From Capsicum annuum (Eukaryota; Streptophyta; Magnoliopsida; Solanales; Solanaceae), in assembly GCF_002878395.1 (NCBI RefSeq), contig NC_061115.1:216552114-216616113 (forward strand): a stretch of DNA of 64,000 nucleotides, given 5' to 3'. This document shows positions 45,791-59,147 of the stretch, one piece after another (position 1 is the first letter of the stretch; each line of letters starts with the position of its first letter). The notes under the pieces are model-generated. The model had not been told where the DNA came from. It worked only from the letters and a program-made list of their open reading frames with translations, and did no database searches. A program made the position numbers and the translations under genes.

Positions 45791-47555
45791 TGTAGACACG
45801 TAATTTTGTCACTCCCTGAAAGAATTTTTACCGTTTACCCTTGTATTACCATGTATCCTACCCCGTGTGATAATCCCTCCATAAAATATCAAAAATAACA
45901 ACCCTTAACAATTTTATCTTTTTAATCTACATCCTAACAAACTTTATCCTACCCAACTAGCCTACCCCACACCCCATTCCCCCTCACTTACTACCCTACC
46001 CACGTACCTCTCCCCTTCATATTTTCCTTTGGGGGGTTATCCCATAGGAGAACAACATACAGAGCGGGCCCTTGATCAATACTACACATACACAGGACTC
46101 TCTTCTTCCATTTTTTGGGAGGATATTCACACACAGATAGGCACAAAAGGGGAGGGGGGCACTAGAATTCATCATCAACAATACACCTATACTACACAAA
46201 ATCCATCAATATATTCAAATACACGCACACAGTAGGACACACAACCACCGTCATCCATTCACACCGAAAAATGCATAATACACCTAAAACAATAATCATC
46301 AACTAGTGAGGAGAGATGATGGGAAAAAGATCGGGAAAGAGAAACTGAGACGCACGCGCGTGAGAGAGAGTTACGTAGAAAGTGAGGAAAAGAGAGAGAG
46401 AGGGATCGATTTTGAGTTTTTCGGAAGATTTTCGCCGGAATCGGCTAGCCAAAACATCCCCCGTCAATAGTCAGCGGAAAATGTGAAATCAGCGATCGAA
46501 AAACACCACCCCACCACTACTCAACAACCATAAATGCTAGAACCGGTGAAAATATCCAAAACTCCGATCAAAGCTGACCAACCCGTCACCTTTTTTCACT
46601 TTTTGAGCTCGTTGGAGCTCCAGCGAGCCGAAAACAGCAAATTTAGTTCTGGTTACGTCGAAATCCATGGATGGTTAAGTCGAAATCTGCAATTTTGGGT
46701 TCGTAAGTTGAGGATTTAATTCGAGTTGAATTTTTCGTTGTCGCGGCTCAAGTTGAGTTTCGCGGCTCAAGTTGAGTTTCGCGGAAGTGGATTTTCTTAT
46801 AATATTCTCTGAAAGTTCTGAATCAGGTCCATTTCTAAACTCTACTATATTTTATTTTTTTGTTTACGATATCCGATGTTATGGATGGAATAGTTTGGTT
46901 GATGATATGATCTTAATTAATCGAAAATGATTTGTTGTTTGAGCATGTTTGAATCTTTGTTATGGTTGGTTGATGTTGGATTTAGATGTGAGGATTTAAA
47001 TTGATAGTCGAAGAGTTAGTCAATTATTTTGAGGGCGGAAATTGAAAATTGATAAAAGTGGATATTAGGGTACTTTGATTCATTGTTGATGTTAAACATG
47101 ATATGTCATCGAGCTGGTAGGCAAGAAGTAGGCCTGGGTAGACAAACTTAGAATTGGTGGTTTGTTGAAATGTTTGGAATATTTGTTGAATGTTTTGTTT
47201 ACCGTATTTGAAAAGTGTATTCGTTTAGCCGGCGAATGCCCCGAGGTCATTTGTATTTACTCATCGGAAAATGTCCCGAAGGATTTTGTATGCGAAGGAT
47301 GTTCGTGATCAAGGACCGATACATCGGGTAAAGCACGGGAGCACAATTCGGGATTAGTGTAGGTTAGAATAGGATTTATTTTTTTTGCATTTTTTATTTT
47401 TGGACTATATAATTGGACTGAACACTATATTTTGGATTTATTTTGTTTCGTGTGTTTGATTGATTGTTTTATGTATTTTGTGTGGTTTATACATTTGTAA
47501 TGTCAAATTAGTCGATACGCTCCACCAAGCGACCGTGGTTGAACCACGCTCAAAA
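45791..47555 (+). repeat. Tat/Ogre 3' LTR, truncated
   Basis: Starts TGTAGACACGTAATTTTGTC and parallels the LTR at 59836 through CCACCAAGCGACCGTGGT and AACCACG, then breaks off. The last 220 bp or so are missing. Confidence 0.8.
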
Positions 47556-47829
47556 TGTTTGTTAGAAGATATAGGACTAAGTCCAAATTTTGGTGCTATA
47601 TAGTACAAAATGCTTACTTGATTAGTGAATAAAATGTTTACTTACTTTAAAAAAAATGGTACCTCCTTTTGCAATGATGAGTACATATAATATTTTCTTT
47701 TAGATCAAAAGAAGGATGAATATGAAATGATTTACAAATAGTAAGGATATGAATGAAAAATGAGTACAATGTAGGACGAAATTAAATTTGAATTGTATAT
47801 GAGTAAAATTTAACATTTTTATTTCACAT
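47556..47829. other. AT-rich spacer
   Basis: No gene or repeat recognised. Confidence 0.4.
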
Positions 47830-48145
47830 TCTACTATTCTAGTACATATATTATATTTTTTAAGTTTATATTTTTTAAGACGCCGATAAGGTATAACAAC
47901 TAGTCATAAATAATGATATGTTCTCTTTTATTCAAAAGATGAGAATCTAACACTTGATCAAAATTGCTGTAGGTCAATAAATTTTTTCTTTCTGGGATCA
48001 GCTAGTAATAAATATATTTCAAATAACATAATATTGTCACAATCTAGAACTTATTATTTTCTGTTTTTAGTCTTATATGCATTATGAAAATTACAAAATA
48101 CACCTTTTTTCTTATCTATGTATACAGTCGAAAAATTTTCAGTTT
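47830..48145 (+). repeat. Start of tandem unit U3
   Basis: GGTATAACAACTAGTCATAA, GAATCTAACACTTGATC and TTCTGGGATCAGCTAGTAAT match 27280-27560 of U1 with divergence. The end of this unit lies at 54690-56670. The RING gene between them is lost. Confidence 0.65.
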
Positions 48146-48424
48146 AACCTCACTTTAGTATTGACTTCTTCTTTAATTTATATTTTCTCACTCTAAAATG
48201 GTGATGAAGAAAAAAAGTGAAGAAATTAATTTCAAGAAAATGCACAAATGTATATGTACATATGTTGGTCAGGTAACAACTTCTCTTGCAAAGTAAATAA
48301 AATTCAAGAATTCCAGTAGTAGTTTTTTCTTCTTTTTTTTTTTTTTGGCTATAATGTTTATAGGAAAGGATTCGATCAGGCCACTAATTTTATTAATAAT
48401 TGTGAGAAATAAGATGGACTACAA

Positions 48425-50445
48425 TGTTGGGTTCGAAATCGAGAAGGGCGTCATGTGGAAGCTTAAAGTTTGCAAATCATGAGACGATAAATCAGATGAT
48501 AAAGAAAATAATACTAAAAAGTATTAAATTATTATATGTTTTGGACAATCGGCCTACATATTATAAAACATAATATCAAAAAACATTAAACCTATTGGGA
48601 GAAATCTCCCCCTAAACAAAAACTCTTTAATGACTACATTGTAGATGCTATTATGTTATGGTATGAGAAGGGGGTTTTCTATTTATAGATGTACAAAACC
48701 TTTCTTCCAAGAAAGAGGTTTGTCAAATATGAAAAAATTTTATATTTTCCTTTAAGGAAAAGTAAAAGTATTTATGGTTACTTCTATTTTCTTTACAAGA
48801 AAAAGTAAAACTTCAATTTGGTAAGAAAATCGGGGCAAAAATCCTAACAAATCTCCCCTTTTTGGCTTGATTTTCTTGACTTGATCCGTCTTCATCATGT
48901 CATATGCATAATTTTGGTTCTTCACGTAATCTTCTTTTATCTCTGATGTTTGTCATGCTTAAAAATTGAGCCCTTTTGGGTTAAAAATATATTATCCCTT
49001 TTGGGCTAAAAATATTGGAGCCCTAAATAGGGTTAAAAGAGAGTTTTATTTTCAAAGATGTGACAGCAGGATTGTTGAAAATATGATTGAAATATCTTCT
49101 CCACATGTAGTTGGACAAAATCTTTATTATCATCCAATTGATTGCAAATTATTAGAACTGCCTTGGACTTGTCTTCAACCTCGCTTTACCAAATCACTGG
49201 ATCTTTGAACCATAGTCTCTGATATCACTTGTTGGGTTTGAAATCGAAAGGACGTCTTATGGAAGCTTAAATTTTGCAAATCATGAGACGATAAATCAGA
49301 CGATAAAGAAAACAATACTAAAAAGCATTAAATTATTATATGTTTTGGCCAATCGGCCTACACATTATAAAACCTAATATAAAAAAAATATTAAACCTAT
49401 TGGGAGAAATCTCCCTCTAATCAAAGACTCTTTAATACTACATTGTGGATGCTATTGTGTTATGGTATGAGAAGGGGGTCTTCTATTTATAGATGTACAA
49501 AACCTTTCTTCCAAGAAAGAGGTTTGCCAAATATGAAAAAATTTTACATTTTCCTTTAAGGAAAAGTAAAAGTATTTATGGTTATTTTTATTTTTCTTAC
49601 AAGAAAAAGTAAAACTTAAAGTTGGTAAGAAAATCGGGGCAAAAATCTTAACAAATCTCCTCTTTTTGACTTGATTTTCTTGACTTGACCTGCCTTCTTC
49701 TTGTCATATGCATAATTTTGGTTCTTTCACATAATCTTCATTTATCTCTGATGTTTGTCATGCTTAAAAATTGAGCCCTTTTAGGTTAAAAATATATTAT
49801 CCCTTTTGGATTAAAAATATTGAAGCTGATTAAAAGAGAGTTTTATTTTCAAAGATGTGACAGCAGGATTGTTGAAAATATGATTGAAATATCTCCATGT
49901 AGTTGGACAAAATCTTCATTATCATCCAATTGATTGCAAATTGATTAGAACTGCCTTGGACTTTTCTTCAACCTCGCTTTACCAAACCACTGGATCTTTG
50001 AACCATAGTCTTTGATACCACTTGTTGGGTTCGAAATCGAGAGGACGTCTTACGGAAGCTTAAAGTTTGCAAATCATGAGACGATAAATCAGACGATAAA
50101 GAAAATAATACTAAAAAGCATTAAATTATTATATCTTTTGGCCAATCGGCCTACATATTATAAAACCAAATATAAAAAAACATTAAACCTATTGGGAGAA
50201 ATCTCCCTCTAATCAAAGACTCTTTAATGACTACATTGTGGATGCTATTGTGTTATGGTATGAGAAGGGGGTCTTCTATTTATAGATGTACAAAACCTTT
50301 CCTCCAAGAAAGAGATTTGTCAAATATGAAAAAATTTTATATTTTTCTTTAAGGAAAAGCAAAAGTATTTATGGTTACTTTTATTTTCCTTACAAAAAAA
50401 AGTAAAACTTAAATTTGGTAAGAAAATCGGGGCAAATATCTAACA
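48425..50445 (-). mobile_element. Small LTR element with three LTRs and two internal regions
   Basis: LTRs at 48425-48849, 49230-49653 and 50023-50445 (425, 424 and 423 bp), separated by two similar internal regions of 380 and 369 bp. The whole is flanked by TACAA (48420-48424 and 50446-50450). On the minus strand the LTR starts TGTTAGGATTTTTGCCCCG and ends GAACCCAACA. After it comes AGTGGTATCAAAGACTATGG, a tRNA-Met-type primer site. Before it comes AAAAAGGGGAGATT, a polypurine tract. It encodes no protein. The single TSD around all three LTRs shows one insertion, followed by duplication of an LTR-internal unit. Confidence 0.9.
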
Positions 50446-50450
50446 TACAA

Positions 50451-51112
50451 ATCATGATTTTTTTGGTACCACGCCTTTCATCTCCGAACTCCAGTAAGTA
50501 AGTACTACACTTAGTCTTAGTCTTACGTTGCTCATGACCTTTTATATTTCTTTCTGAATATCCTTTATGTCTAAATGAGTCAAATATTTATATGCGTACA
50601 TATTGGTATAGACTGTAGTTTAATATGCAGGGAAGGCAATAGAGTTAAAAAGTATGATTTTATTTGAATTTAATAGTTTTGAATCAAATTTTATTTAAAG
50701 AAAAAATAATTAATTTTGAATAGAGTAAATTAAATAAATTGATCCGATCATAAAGTCAAATTTATAAAACTTAAATTGTGAATCTGATCTTGCTTGTAGT
50801 TAAATTATCCTTATTCTCATCTTTTGGCTTTAGCTTTGCGTCTTCTTTTTTCGAATTTGATCTTACTTGTAGTTAGATTTTTTATATCTTAAAATCTTTT
50901 TACTCTTGCTATTTATCGTTTATTTTTTCACAAATTTGATCTAAAGAGTAAAAAGCTAAGAATAGAAAACAAAAAAAATAAATTCTTACTACAAATGATA
51001 TCTGATTTAGCAATTCAAATTTTATGAGTTTTGACCTTAGGACTACCTAAATTCATTTAATTTACTCGATACAAAATTAATTATTTGTGCTTAGATTCTG
51101 ATCCATAATATT
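50451..51112. mobile_element. Spacer with fold-back element (about 50690-51095)
   Basis: AATTTTGAATAGAGTAAATT near 50712 and TCAAATTTATAAAACTTAAATTG recur inverted near 51010-51085. Probably a decayed MITE. No gene. Confidence 0.45.
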
Positions 51113-54023
51113 TGTAAACACCTAATTTATCACCAAACCTAAGTGTTTTTGTCATTTAGTGTTCAATTTCATTTTAGGGTCCAAATTAGATATTCTAAAT
51201 TTAACTTATTTTTTACTAAATTTATTTTTAAAAATTCTGAAAAAAAAGACTACAAAAATAGAGTCACATTTTAAATAAGTTTCATTTTTTAGTTTTTGTT
51301 TGTTTATTCATTTATTTAAAAAAAATAAAAAATTCTCTAAATTATATTTGTTTCTTCTTTCAATTTTTAATAAAGAATGGTGTGACATTAATTTTTCTTA
51401 ATCATATTCCCAAGACTAGTTATTACCTTATATTATATTTTATTAGTTTTTAATTATTTTTATCTTATTAATAATAATAATAATAATAATAATAGAAAAA
51501 AAAAAGGGGAAATCCTAAACTACCCAAAACCATCCCACTAACCTAAAACTACCCCAACTTCTTTCCCACTATTCCCCAATATCCCACTACACACATGCAC
51601 ACACATGCACTATATATCTACACACACGAAAAGAAAAGAAGGAGGCTAAAAAAAAAAAAAACATACTCCTACTAAACAACTTACAACCTACAACAATCCA
51701 AAAACTCTCTCCAGCAACCAATAATAACTACTCCCTCTCGTGTTCCCAATACCAATCCAAACAAACAACATCTAAGACTTATAAGAATCCATATACTCCC
51801 TCACTAGACGGGGTTTTTCTTCCAGCAACAACAAACAACCATATACACACACGCAGCAGAAAGAAACAAAAAAGATTGAAAACGAAAAAAAAAACAAGAA
51901 GAAAAACAGAAGAGAAAGAAAGGACCAACAGTAAGAAAGAAAGGAAGAGAGTTTGGATTTGACTTTGGGGTCTTCGTTTTGAGTTTTCGGTGACGGCATT
52001 CCTATTCTTATTTTTGTTTAGTTCATCGCCCAGGTTATTATTTGACTCTACACTATTTATTTTTATAAATTTTATTGCAAACCAAAGCATGAACAAAGTT
52101 GATTGGTTTCATGCATTATTCGACATGTAAAGTTATTATTTATGTGAACTTTTCGCTCTTTATATTTGGTAGTTTGTCTTCTATATTGAGTCAACATTTA
52201 TTAAATTAGACCATTCTTAGATATTAAGAGGAGATAACTTTAAAAGTCGATTAAGTTCGGATAAAAATAAGGGTTTCGTTGGTTTCTATTTTCCCTTGAA
52301 GCTTTAAGTTTAGGGTCTATTCTTGGCAAATTGATCATGAATTTTGAATAAGTCAATCGACAAGTAATTAAGTTTTGTGAATAAATAATTATCTCTAAAA
52401 ATGAAGAAGTGGTTTATTCTTTCTTTTGGAAGTCCAAGTATTTTGCCACTGATTTTGTTGTATAAATATGATATTGATATTTTTATTTTTTTAGCCATCA
52501 CTTTTAATAATAAGTGTTTGAGTTAGTCTATTTGATGAAGCGTTTTCAAATGTGCTTACCATAGTAAGAAGCGTCTAGTAATAATTTTCGTTTCTTTGGT
52601 TTAAAACTTAGTTCTTTTAATATGTCAGGTTTTCCTCTTAAATGTCCATTATCCCCCTAACTACTTTGCTTAAAAAGAAATGAGAGATAGTAGATGATGA
52701 AATATATGATCTAAAAGATTTTTTTTTAGGTGTTGTTTTTTTGTTAAAGTGTGAAAGTTTACCATCGTAATGTGCAAATTATACAAGATACACTTGATAC
52801 TTTTAATTAAATTCCTCCCAAATTGTAAAATGGGTTCTCAAATTAATGTTAAATAAAAATAAATTTGACAAAGATCTCATTAGTTCTTGCTCATTTTGTT
52901 CTAAGTTGATTGTTGGCATCTTGGACTGTCTTAGAATAACAAGTTTTTGATTTGAGTCATTTTAAATCATCAATTAAGTTACTGCATCTATAAATTCCCC
53001 CATTTTTATAAACAATTAATTCAGGGTGTTAAGTTACGTACTTATGTTCACATGACTTTGTTTAAATTGTTGAATGTTAAACATTTATTTTTATTTATAT
53101 CATATTCATATTCTCTGGACCAAAATGTTTAATTTGTTGTAAATGTAAAAGAATTCAAAGATTCTTGGCATCGGAAGTTAATAAGTTGAGATGTTAATTC
53201 TGAACCGGACTTATTTAAGGCCTAAATAAGTATTAGTCAAGGTGACAATGATCGAGATGGATCACGATTTTATTCAAGACCCGTTGTAATTGATAAAAGA
53301 AAAGAGAGGAAAAAACCATTGTAAGGGAGCGAATTTGTAAAAGAATGAGTTAGTTCTTAACCTCAAGAAATTAAGATTTAACAAACAAGTGAAAATTAAC
53401 GATGAAGTTGGAAAGCCCTGCTACCGACCATTCGTTATAATAAAATTAGTCCACCGTTTGAAGCCAATTGAATTGGGTTGGGTAGATTTTAAACTTATTA
53501 GGTGCTTATTTAGACTAGAAAAAATGGGACGATCCATAAAGGCCTCCGAGGTGCGTGAAATGTACCAAAACTCGCGGTAAGGCTGAAAAGTACTACTATC
53601 GGTAAGCCACACATTAATGCAGTTCTAAATAATTTAAAATAAATCCAAAGTAGGATGTAAGTAGCTTTTAGGATGACAAATATTATGTATCCAAAAGAGT
53701 AATTTAAGCCAGATGTAAGTCATTAAAGCGACCGTGCTAGAACCACGGGACTCGAGGGGTGCCTAACACCTTCCCCTCGGTCAACAGAATTCCTTATCCG
53801 GATTTCTAGTTCGCAGACGAAAAAAATAAAATTGAAGAGTCATTTCTCCTTTTGAATAGGGACTCAATAAGGTGACTTGGAATACCCAAACTCAATTCCA
53901 AGTGGCGACTCTGTAAGTAAAGTAATCCCTTTTCAAAACGTCACTTTAATCGGGAAAAACCCATTTTCTCTGAAACCAACTCTCTAGCGGGGTCGAATGC
54001 GGTGAAAAACAGGGGGTGTGACA
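51113..54023 (+). repeat. Tat/Ogre-type solo LTR
   Basis: 2911 bp, TGTAAACACCTAATTTATCA...GGGGTGTGACA. The last 300 bp (AAGCGACCGTGCTAGAACCA, CCTTCCCCTCGGTCAACAGA, CAAGTGGCGACTCTG) match the LTR end at 61480-61777. Flanks are ATATT and CTATT, four of five bases. No internal region. Confidence 0.75.
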
Positions 54024-54689
54024 CTATTGAATCCAGATAAAATCATACTTATAACTCTATATCTTTTTCTGTATATTAAATTATATTGATGTGTGTATAT
54101 ATAAATATTTCTCTCCTCTAGGCATAAAAGGTATTCAGAAACAAACATAATAGGTCATGAGCAAGCTAAGATTCCGGTGGAACCAAAATAAATATGATTT
54201 GTAATCATCTTTTTTCCTCAAATTGTTTCCAATCTAACCATTTTCTACAAACATGATAGCCAAAGAAAAAACTATTTGTGGGTTTTTCGAATCTTATTTA
54301 TTTATCAAGAAGTAGTTATTGCCTTACCGATACATGTACATTTGCGTGTATTCTTGCAATGAATTTCTTCATTTTTTCCCCTTTATTGTCACTTTAGCAC
54401 ATTTGGTTGTATAGTTTTTTAAATCATCAAATTTAAACTGAAGGCTAAATATGTTGAATCTGATCATTTATTAACCCTATAAATTACGATGAAAGTTTAT
54501 CATCATTGTTATCATGAATTGATATTTTTTTTTCTGGTGATAGACATGCTTAAATAGACAAGATTGATATAAAATATGGCAGTGGAGTGCCAGAGCAAGC
54601 GGATTTTTATGGATGAATAATGGAATTACAAACACAAAGCAAAAACATTATGATCCAACAACTTCTTCTTCTTCTTTGAAGAGTTCGAC
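54024..54689. other. Intergenic DNA
   Basis: No gene recognised. A short TCTTCTTCTTCTTTG run near 54663 may be the last trace of the Ser-codon tail of a RING copy, since U1-like 3' flank follows. Confidence 0.4.
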
Positions 54690-56670
54690 ACATTCTTTAA
54701 TCCAATTTTTTTTTTTTTAGCCTTTTAGTTTTATCTCACAACATTTTTCTTTGACTATTGTGTTATATTCCTTTTTAATATATACTAGAATTATAAGTGA
54801 ATCGAGAATTTAAACGTTTTTAGTTCTGATTTAATGAGAAATTCTATAATCTCCGCCTATCTAATTTACTTAGTTTAAAGTATAAAGTTGAAAGCAGTTA
54901 AAAAGACCAAATACATAAATGGCCCTAAAACTTGTCTAAATATCCTTTTGATTAAACTAAATCGATGACCATTATAACACCTAACCTGCACTCAAATGCG
55001 TCAATTGAATGTTTATTTCATAATATAGCTGGACAAATTATATTTAAACTGTATCAGCAATTAACATAAGTGTATCATTAGTAATGATGATAATGACTAC
55101 AGCGATTGAAATCCTTCTTTTCTACTTCCTCCGTCCCAAATTACTCGTCTCAAATTAAGATAATATATTGATTAAGAATAATAATTAATAACATGATTAA
55201 TTTACCATAGTACCCCTATTAAATGATGTTTACATTTTAATTTGAAGAAAAAATAATTAATGCAAAGGGTAAGCATGAAAAAAAAAATTCTCTCTTCTTA
55301 ATTAATGAAAAAAGACAAGTAAAATAAGAAATCAAATTAGGAAGTTTGAGACGGATAATTTAGGACGGAGAAAGTATTTGCTTGAGTTTTCAGATTAATT
55401 ACTTTTTCTGTCATTTTTCATTATTATTACAACTTGCTACTACAATTAGCGTTGTTGTTGATGATGATAATAACTACTATGACCATTGGAATGCTTCTTT
55501 TCTATTTGCTTGAGTTTTTAGATTAATTACTTTTTCCGTCATTTCTCATTATTATTACAACTTGCTACTATAATTGTTGTTGTTGTTGATTTACCAAATA
55601 AAATATACTTTTATCAAGGTTATTAGCCATTACTTTTCACCTCTATTTTCAATAATTGATTGTAATCATCTTATTTCAAGTTTCGTACTAATTAAATAAG
55701 CTATAAATTAATATTTTATATGTATAATTGTACTAAATCATTAGCAGAATGTTGTAATATTAGTACTTTATTTTTATTACACATTGCATTAGTTATTAAA
55801 TTAAAAATTTTTAAAATTAATTTAAAGAAGATAAAAGTCATCAACTAAACTAATATAAGTCTTTCACTCAATTAAATTCCTTAATCCAATAAATATCAGA
55901 GCACATTCTAGATTTTCCGATAAGGCAAATTCTCCAAATAGCTTTCATCTAAAGATAAAATTAACTTTGACCAAATTCACAAAATTTATCCATTTCAGTA
56001 TAATAGTATTTTACTATAGTGATATGATTTTCTTCGAAATTAATTTTTTTTATTTTTTATTTTACTTCTCTATAACAATAGTTTACCTATAACATCAATG
56101 ACATTCATTATAACAATACACTCTTTTATAAAATTACCCATCCTTTAGTTCTGTTCATATATAACTTTACGAGAAAAAAATTCTACTGATATTTACCTTT
56201 TTTACATTGATATTCTTTTTAATTTTGCACATTTTTATTTATAAAATTAAATGAGATCTAAGCATCGAATAACAGTATACATATATAACAATATTTCACT
56301 ACAACAGTCATGAAATTTTTAAATAAATACTGTAACTATACAGGTTTGACTCAAGTAATGTTTTGTTAATATATTAGAAGTCATGTTAGATATCAGGTTC
56401 AAGTTTGTTTGATTCCCTTTTGTTTTAGCATGTCTCTTCTGTTAAAATATGAAGTTGAAGTTTTTGATTTGAAATGTTATTCATATAATCTTTGTGTTAT
56501 AATCTACAAAATAGCTTTTTCGATATGCTTAGATTTTTTATATGCACGAGTTTAAAGAATAATTTATTTTGTTTCGAGAATACAATTTAAAATTGCATTT
56601 TAGGTTGTGTTTATATTTTTTAATTAAGTATGCAAGCTATTTAGATAACCAATGCTATGTTAATTTCTTT
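54690..56670 (+). repeat. 3' flank of tandem unit U3
   Basis: TTCTTTAATCCAATTTT to the TTGTGTTTATATTT region matches 29148-30965 of U1 in order. It lacks the U1 MITE and has a Stowaway MITE instead. Confidence 0.75.
55123..55373. mobile_element. Stowaway-like MITE with paralogous empty site
   Basis: CTTCCTCCGTCCCAAATTAC...ATAATTTAGGACGGAGAAAG, flanked by TA. U1 reads straight through TTCTATTTGC at about 29568, which is the empty site. Confidence 0.85.
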
Positions 56671-57798
56671 ACACTTATGTGTCATTTGATTGTTACTTTC
56701 CTTTCAACTCATGTGAGTATTTGGACTAAACACATTAGAAAAGAATCTCCGTAAATTATTTATTTCAGAAGCTTCCACTTAGAATATAATATAATTTTAC
56801 TATTTTTAAATTTCGACAAGATATAGCAACTAAAAATTAGTCATTTACCAAAAATAAAAAATTAAAATTTTCAAAAATAATATAAAATATGTTCATATTT
56901 GCACAAAAGGATGTCACATAGTAATCAATTAAATGAATTGACAACCATCACCATTATAAGAAAATGTTTTCATTTATTCAAAAGAAAAAAATCTAACACT
57001 TGATTAGCATTTAGTAGGTCAATTAACTTTTTCTCTCTCTTGGGATTGCTAGTGGTAAATATTTCTTTTTTTTTCTTTTTGCTTTAAAAAATATTAACAT
57101 ATTACCATGATCTTGAACTTTTTTTTTTTTTTTTCTACTCTAGCTCCTATCGCTCCTATGTACGTTTTGTGACTTGTCAAATAGACTTTTTTTCATATCT
57201 ATACATACTGTTGAAATTTGCAGAGTGATGAATCAAAAATAAATTAAAAGTTTCTTATTTTTTTGATTTTTAGACATGAATTAATGGATGTGTGAGCTTT
57301 CAATTTAAACTATTCCTTTCTATTTATCATAGCAAATCTTAACTACCAATTGTTCCCAAATCTCTATATAAAATAAAAATAAAATATTAAAAAATAAAAA
57401 TTTAGTGATGAGGTGGTATGCCGCGTTACGTCCACCTCACTTAAATGTCAGGTCACATGAGCTCTCACCTTGCCATAATAGAAAAATATTAAAAAGAGGA
57501 ATATTCTTAGAACTTTAGTAACAACAAAGATATATTTGATCATATCGTATAACTAGGAACAAATTTAGCTGATAAATAATAGCAAATGATTTTTTTTTTT
57601 ACCCTTTTCCCTACATTGTATGTTACCATTTTGACCACCAATATAATTCATAGTAAGAAAATCTAACACAAGCACAATCTCAGCAAGCCAATTAATTAGT
57701 GTTAAAAAATTTCCTATTTCCTCACTTCAATTTCATTTATCTTCTTCAAATTAATTAAGTTTTCGCCAAGTGTTTTATCTTAATTTTTTCTAATAGTT
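56671..57798 (+). repeat. 5' part of tandem unit U4
   Basis: CTTATGTGTCATTTGATTGT onward matches the start of U1 and leads without interruption into the intact RING gene. The conserved upstream block is at 57401-57480. Confidence 0.75.
57401..57480 (+). promoter_or_regulatory. Conserved upstream block of the RING gene, copy U4
   Basis: TTTAGTGATGAGGTGGTATG, CGTTACGTCCACCTCACTTA and GTCAGGTCACATGAGCTCTC, about 320 bp before the ATG. It is nearly unchanged from 27746-27826, while the DNA around it has diverged. Function unknown. Confidence 0.3.
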
Positions 57799-58704
57799 AT
57801 GGCCAATAAAATCTTTTCAAATGATATTAATGGCTCACATAGTTGTACAATTTGCTTGGAAGAAGTAGTGGATAATGCTAGACGATCGATAACCAAACTT
57901 ATCTGTGGCCATTTCTCTCATGCAGGTAAGTGTTATGTTATTTATATTTAGTAACAAACAAAAAAACTATTCATTCATGTTTTTTATTAGAAATTTTCTA
58001 TACCTAAATACCTAATAAATCATGTAATAGCTAGCTAGATCTATCTTTACTCAATAAGAAAAATTATCTATTTGATTCATATGAATTTTTCTTGAATTTT
58101 AATTTGGATCTTTCAACTAATTAAATTGAATTTTTTTACTTTCTTATAACTCATTGGAAAAGAAAGAGAAAACTTGTATCATAATAAATCATGTTGTAGT
58201 TAGCAAAAAAATATTTCTTTTTGATTTTCTAGATAAAAATCTTTGACTACATTAGTAAAAGAAGTAAAACAAGAAAGATGAAAGGCACGAATAAAACAAT
58301 AAAAAATTTCCTGAATCTTGTAATTTTTCTTGTATAATCTCATTTAAAAAATTGAATTTTATATGGGTCATCATATTTATTTGACACACATTATGATCTA
58401 ACTAATTTCATTATATAAACAATTTTTTCTTTTTAAACAATGAATAAGTTAGTGTTGAATTTATTTATCGTCAGTGTGCATAGTACTGAAACTATTTTTC
58501 TATTATGCAGATTGTATTGGGTCGACGTTTAATGTTAGTGGGCTTATGATATGCCCTAATTGTCGAGTAATCGAAGAAGAAGGAAACTTGAGACAATTTG
58601 CAAATGTTGTTGTTGATGAAGATGTTGGTGATGTTGCTGCTGCTATTGATACACTTGATGATGATGATAATGATTATGGTGATGGGAGATATCATGAAGA
58701 GTAG
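57799..58704 (+). CDS. Small RING-H2 zinc-finger protein, probable E3 ubiquitin ligase (2 exons)
   Basis: Exons 57799-57925 and 58511-58704 join across a GT-AG intron of 585 bp (GCAG|GTAAGT ... TATGCAG|AT) into a 106-residue frame with no stop. The RING-H2 finger is complete: C16-x2-C19-x16-C36-x-H38-x2-H41-x2-C44-x12-C57-x2-C60 (SCTICLEEVV, ICGHFSHADCIG, MICPNCR). RING-H2 domains bind two zinc ions and recruit E2 enzymes, so an E3 ligase role is likely. Spacing and the DCIGSTFN...CPNCR text recall plant RFI2-like RING proteins. The tail is acidic (DTLDDDDNDYGDG) and ends YHEE. No membrane segment. A tandem pseudogene lies at 28173. RFI2-like proteins are usually much longer, so this may be a shortened copy. 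Expression is unknown. Confidence 0.75.
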
Positions 58705-59147
58705 GTAATTACCGTACATGGCTCATTCATTATCTAATCATAATAACGTATATTAATTTAAAATATTAAAATGATTAAAAACATTATTATCATACTATGT
58801 AATCTCTAGTATAAATATTAAATGTAGTTGGGTGAATGTCTACGACTCCACGTTCAATTCTAGGGGTTTTGTTAGCAGAGATTTTATCCTTATTGGTCTA
58901 ATCTCTTAATTGTTTTAATAAATGAAATTATACATTTTTAATATTTTTTCTTTGTTAATTAACTCTAAAAAAAATTATGTTTGAACTTTTCATTAGCCAC
59001 TAGTCCACCAAGAGGATGTGATCCTTCTTCATGGAGCAAATGATGCAAATAATGGAGGTGCTAGGAATATGAAGTAATAAGTACGTACTCTTTTTTTTTC
59101 TGATAATTTTTATAAATGAACATATTGATAATTAATATGCTAAATAC
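58705..59147. other. 3' flank of the RING gene
   Basis: AT-rich. I cannot support a further exon, although GATGTGATCCTTCTTCATGG near 59014 reads open for about 20 codons up to the TAA at 59075. Confidence 0.35.

Noticed and set aside
51772..52096. Hydrophobic open frames resembling small membrane proteins
   Set aside because: They arise from an A/G-rich stretch inside a Tat/Ogre solo LTR, read antisense.
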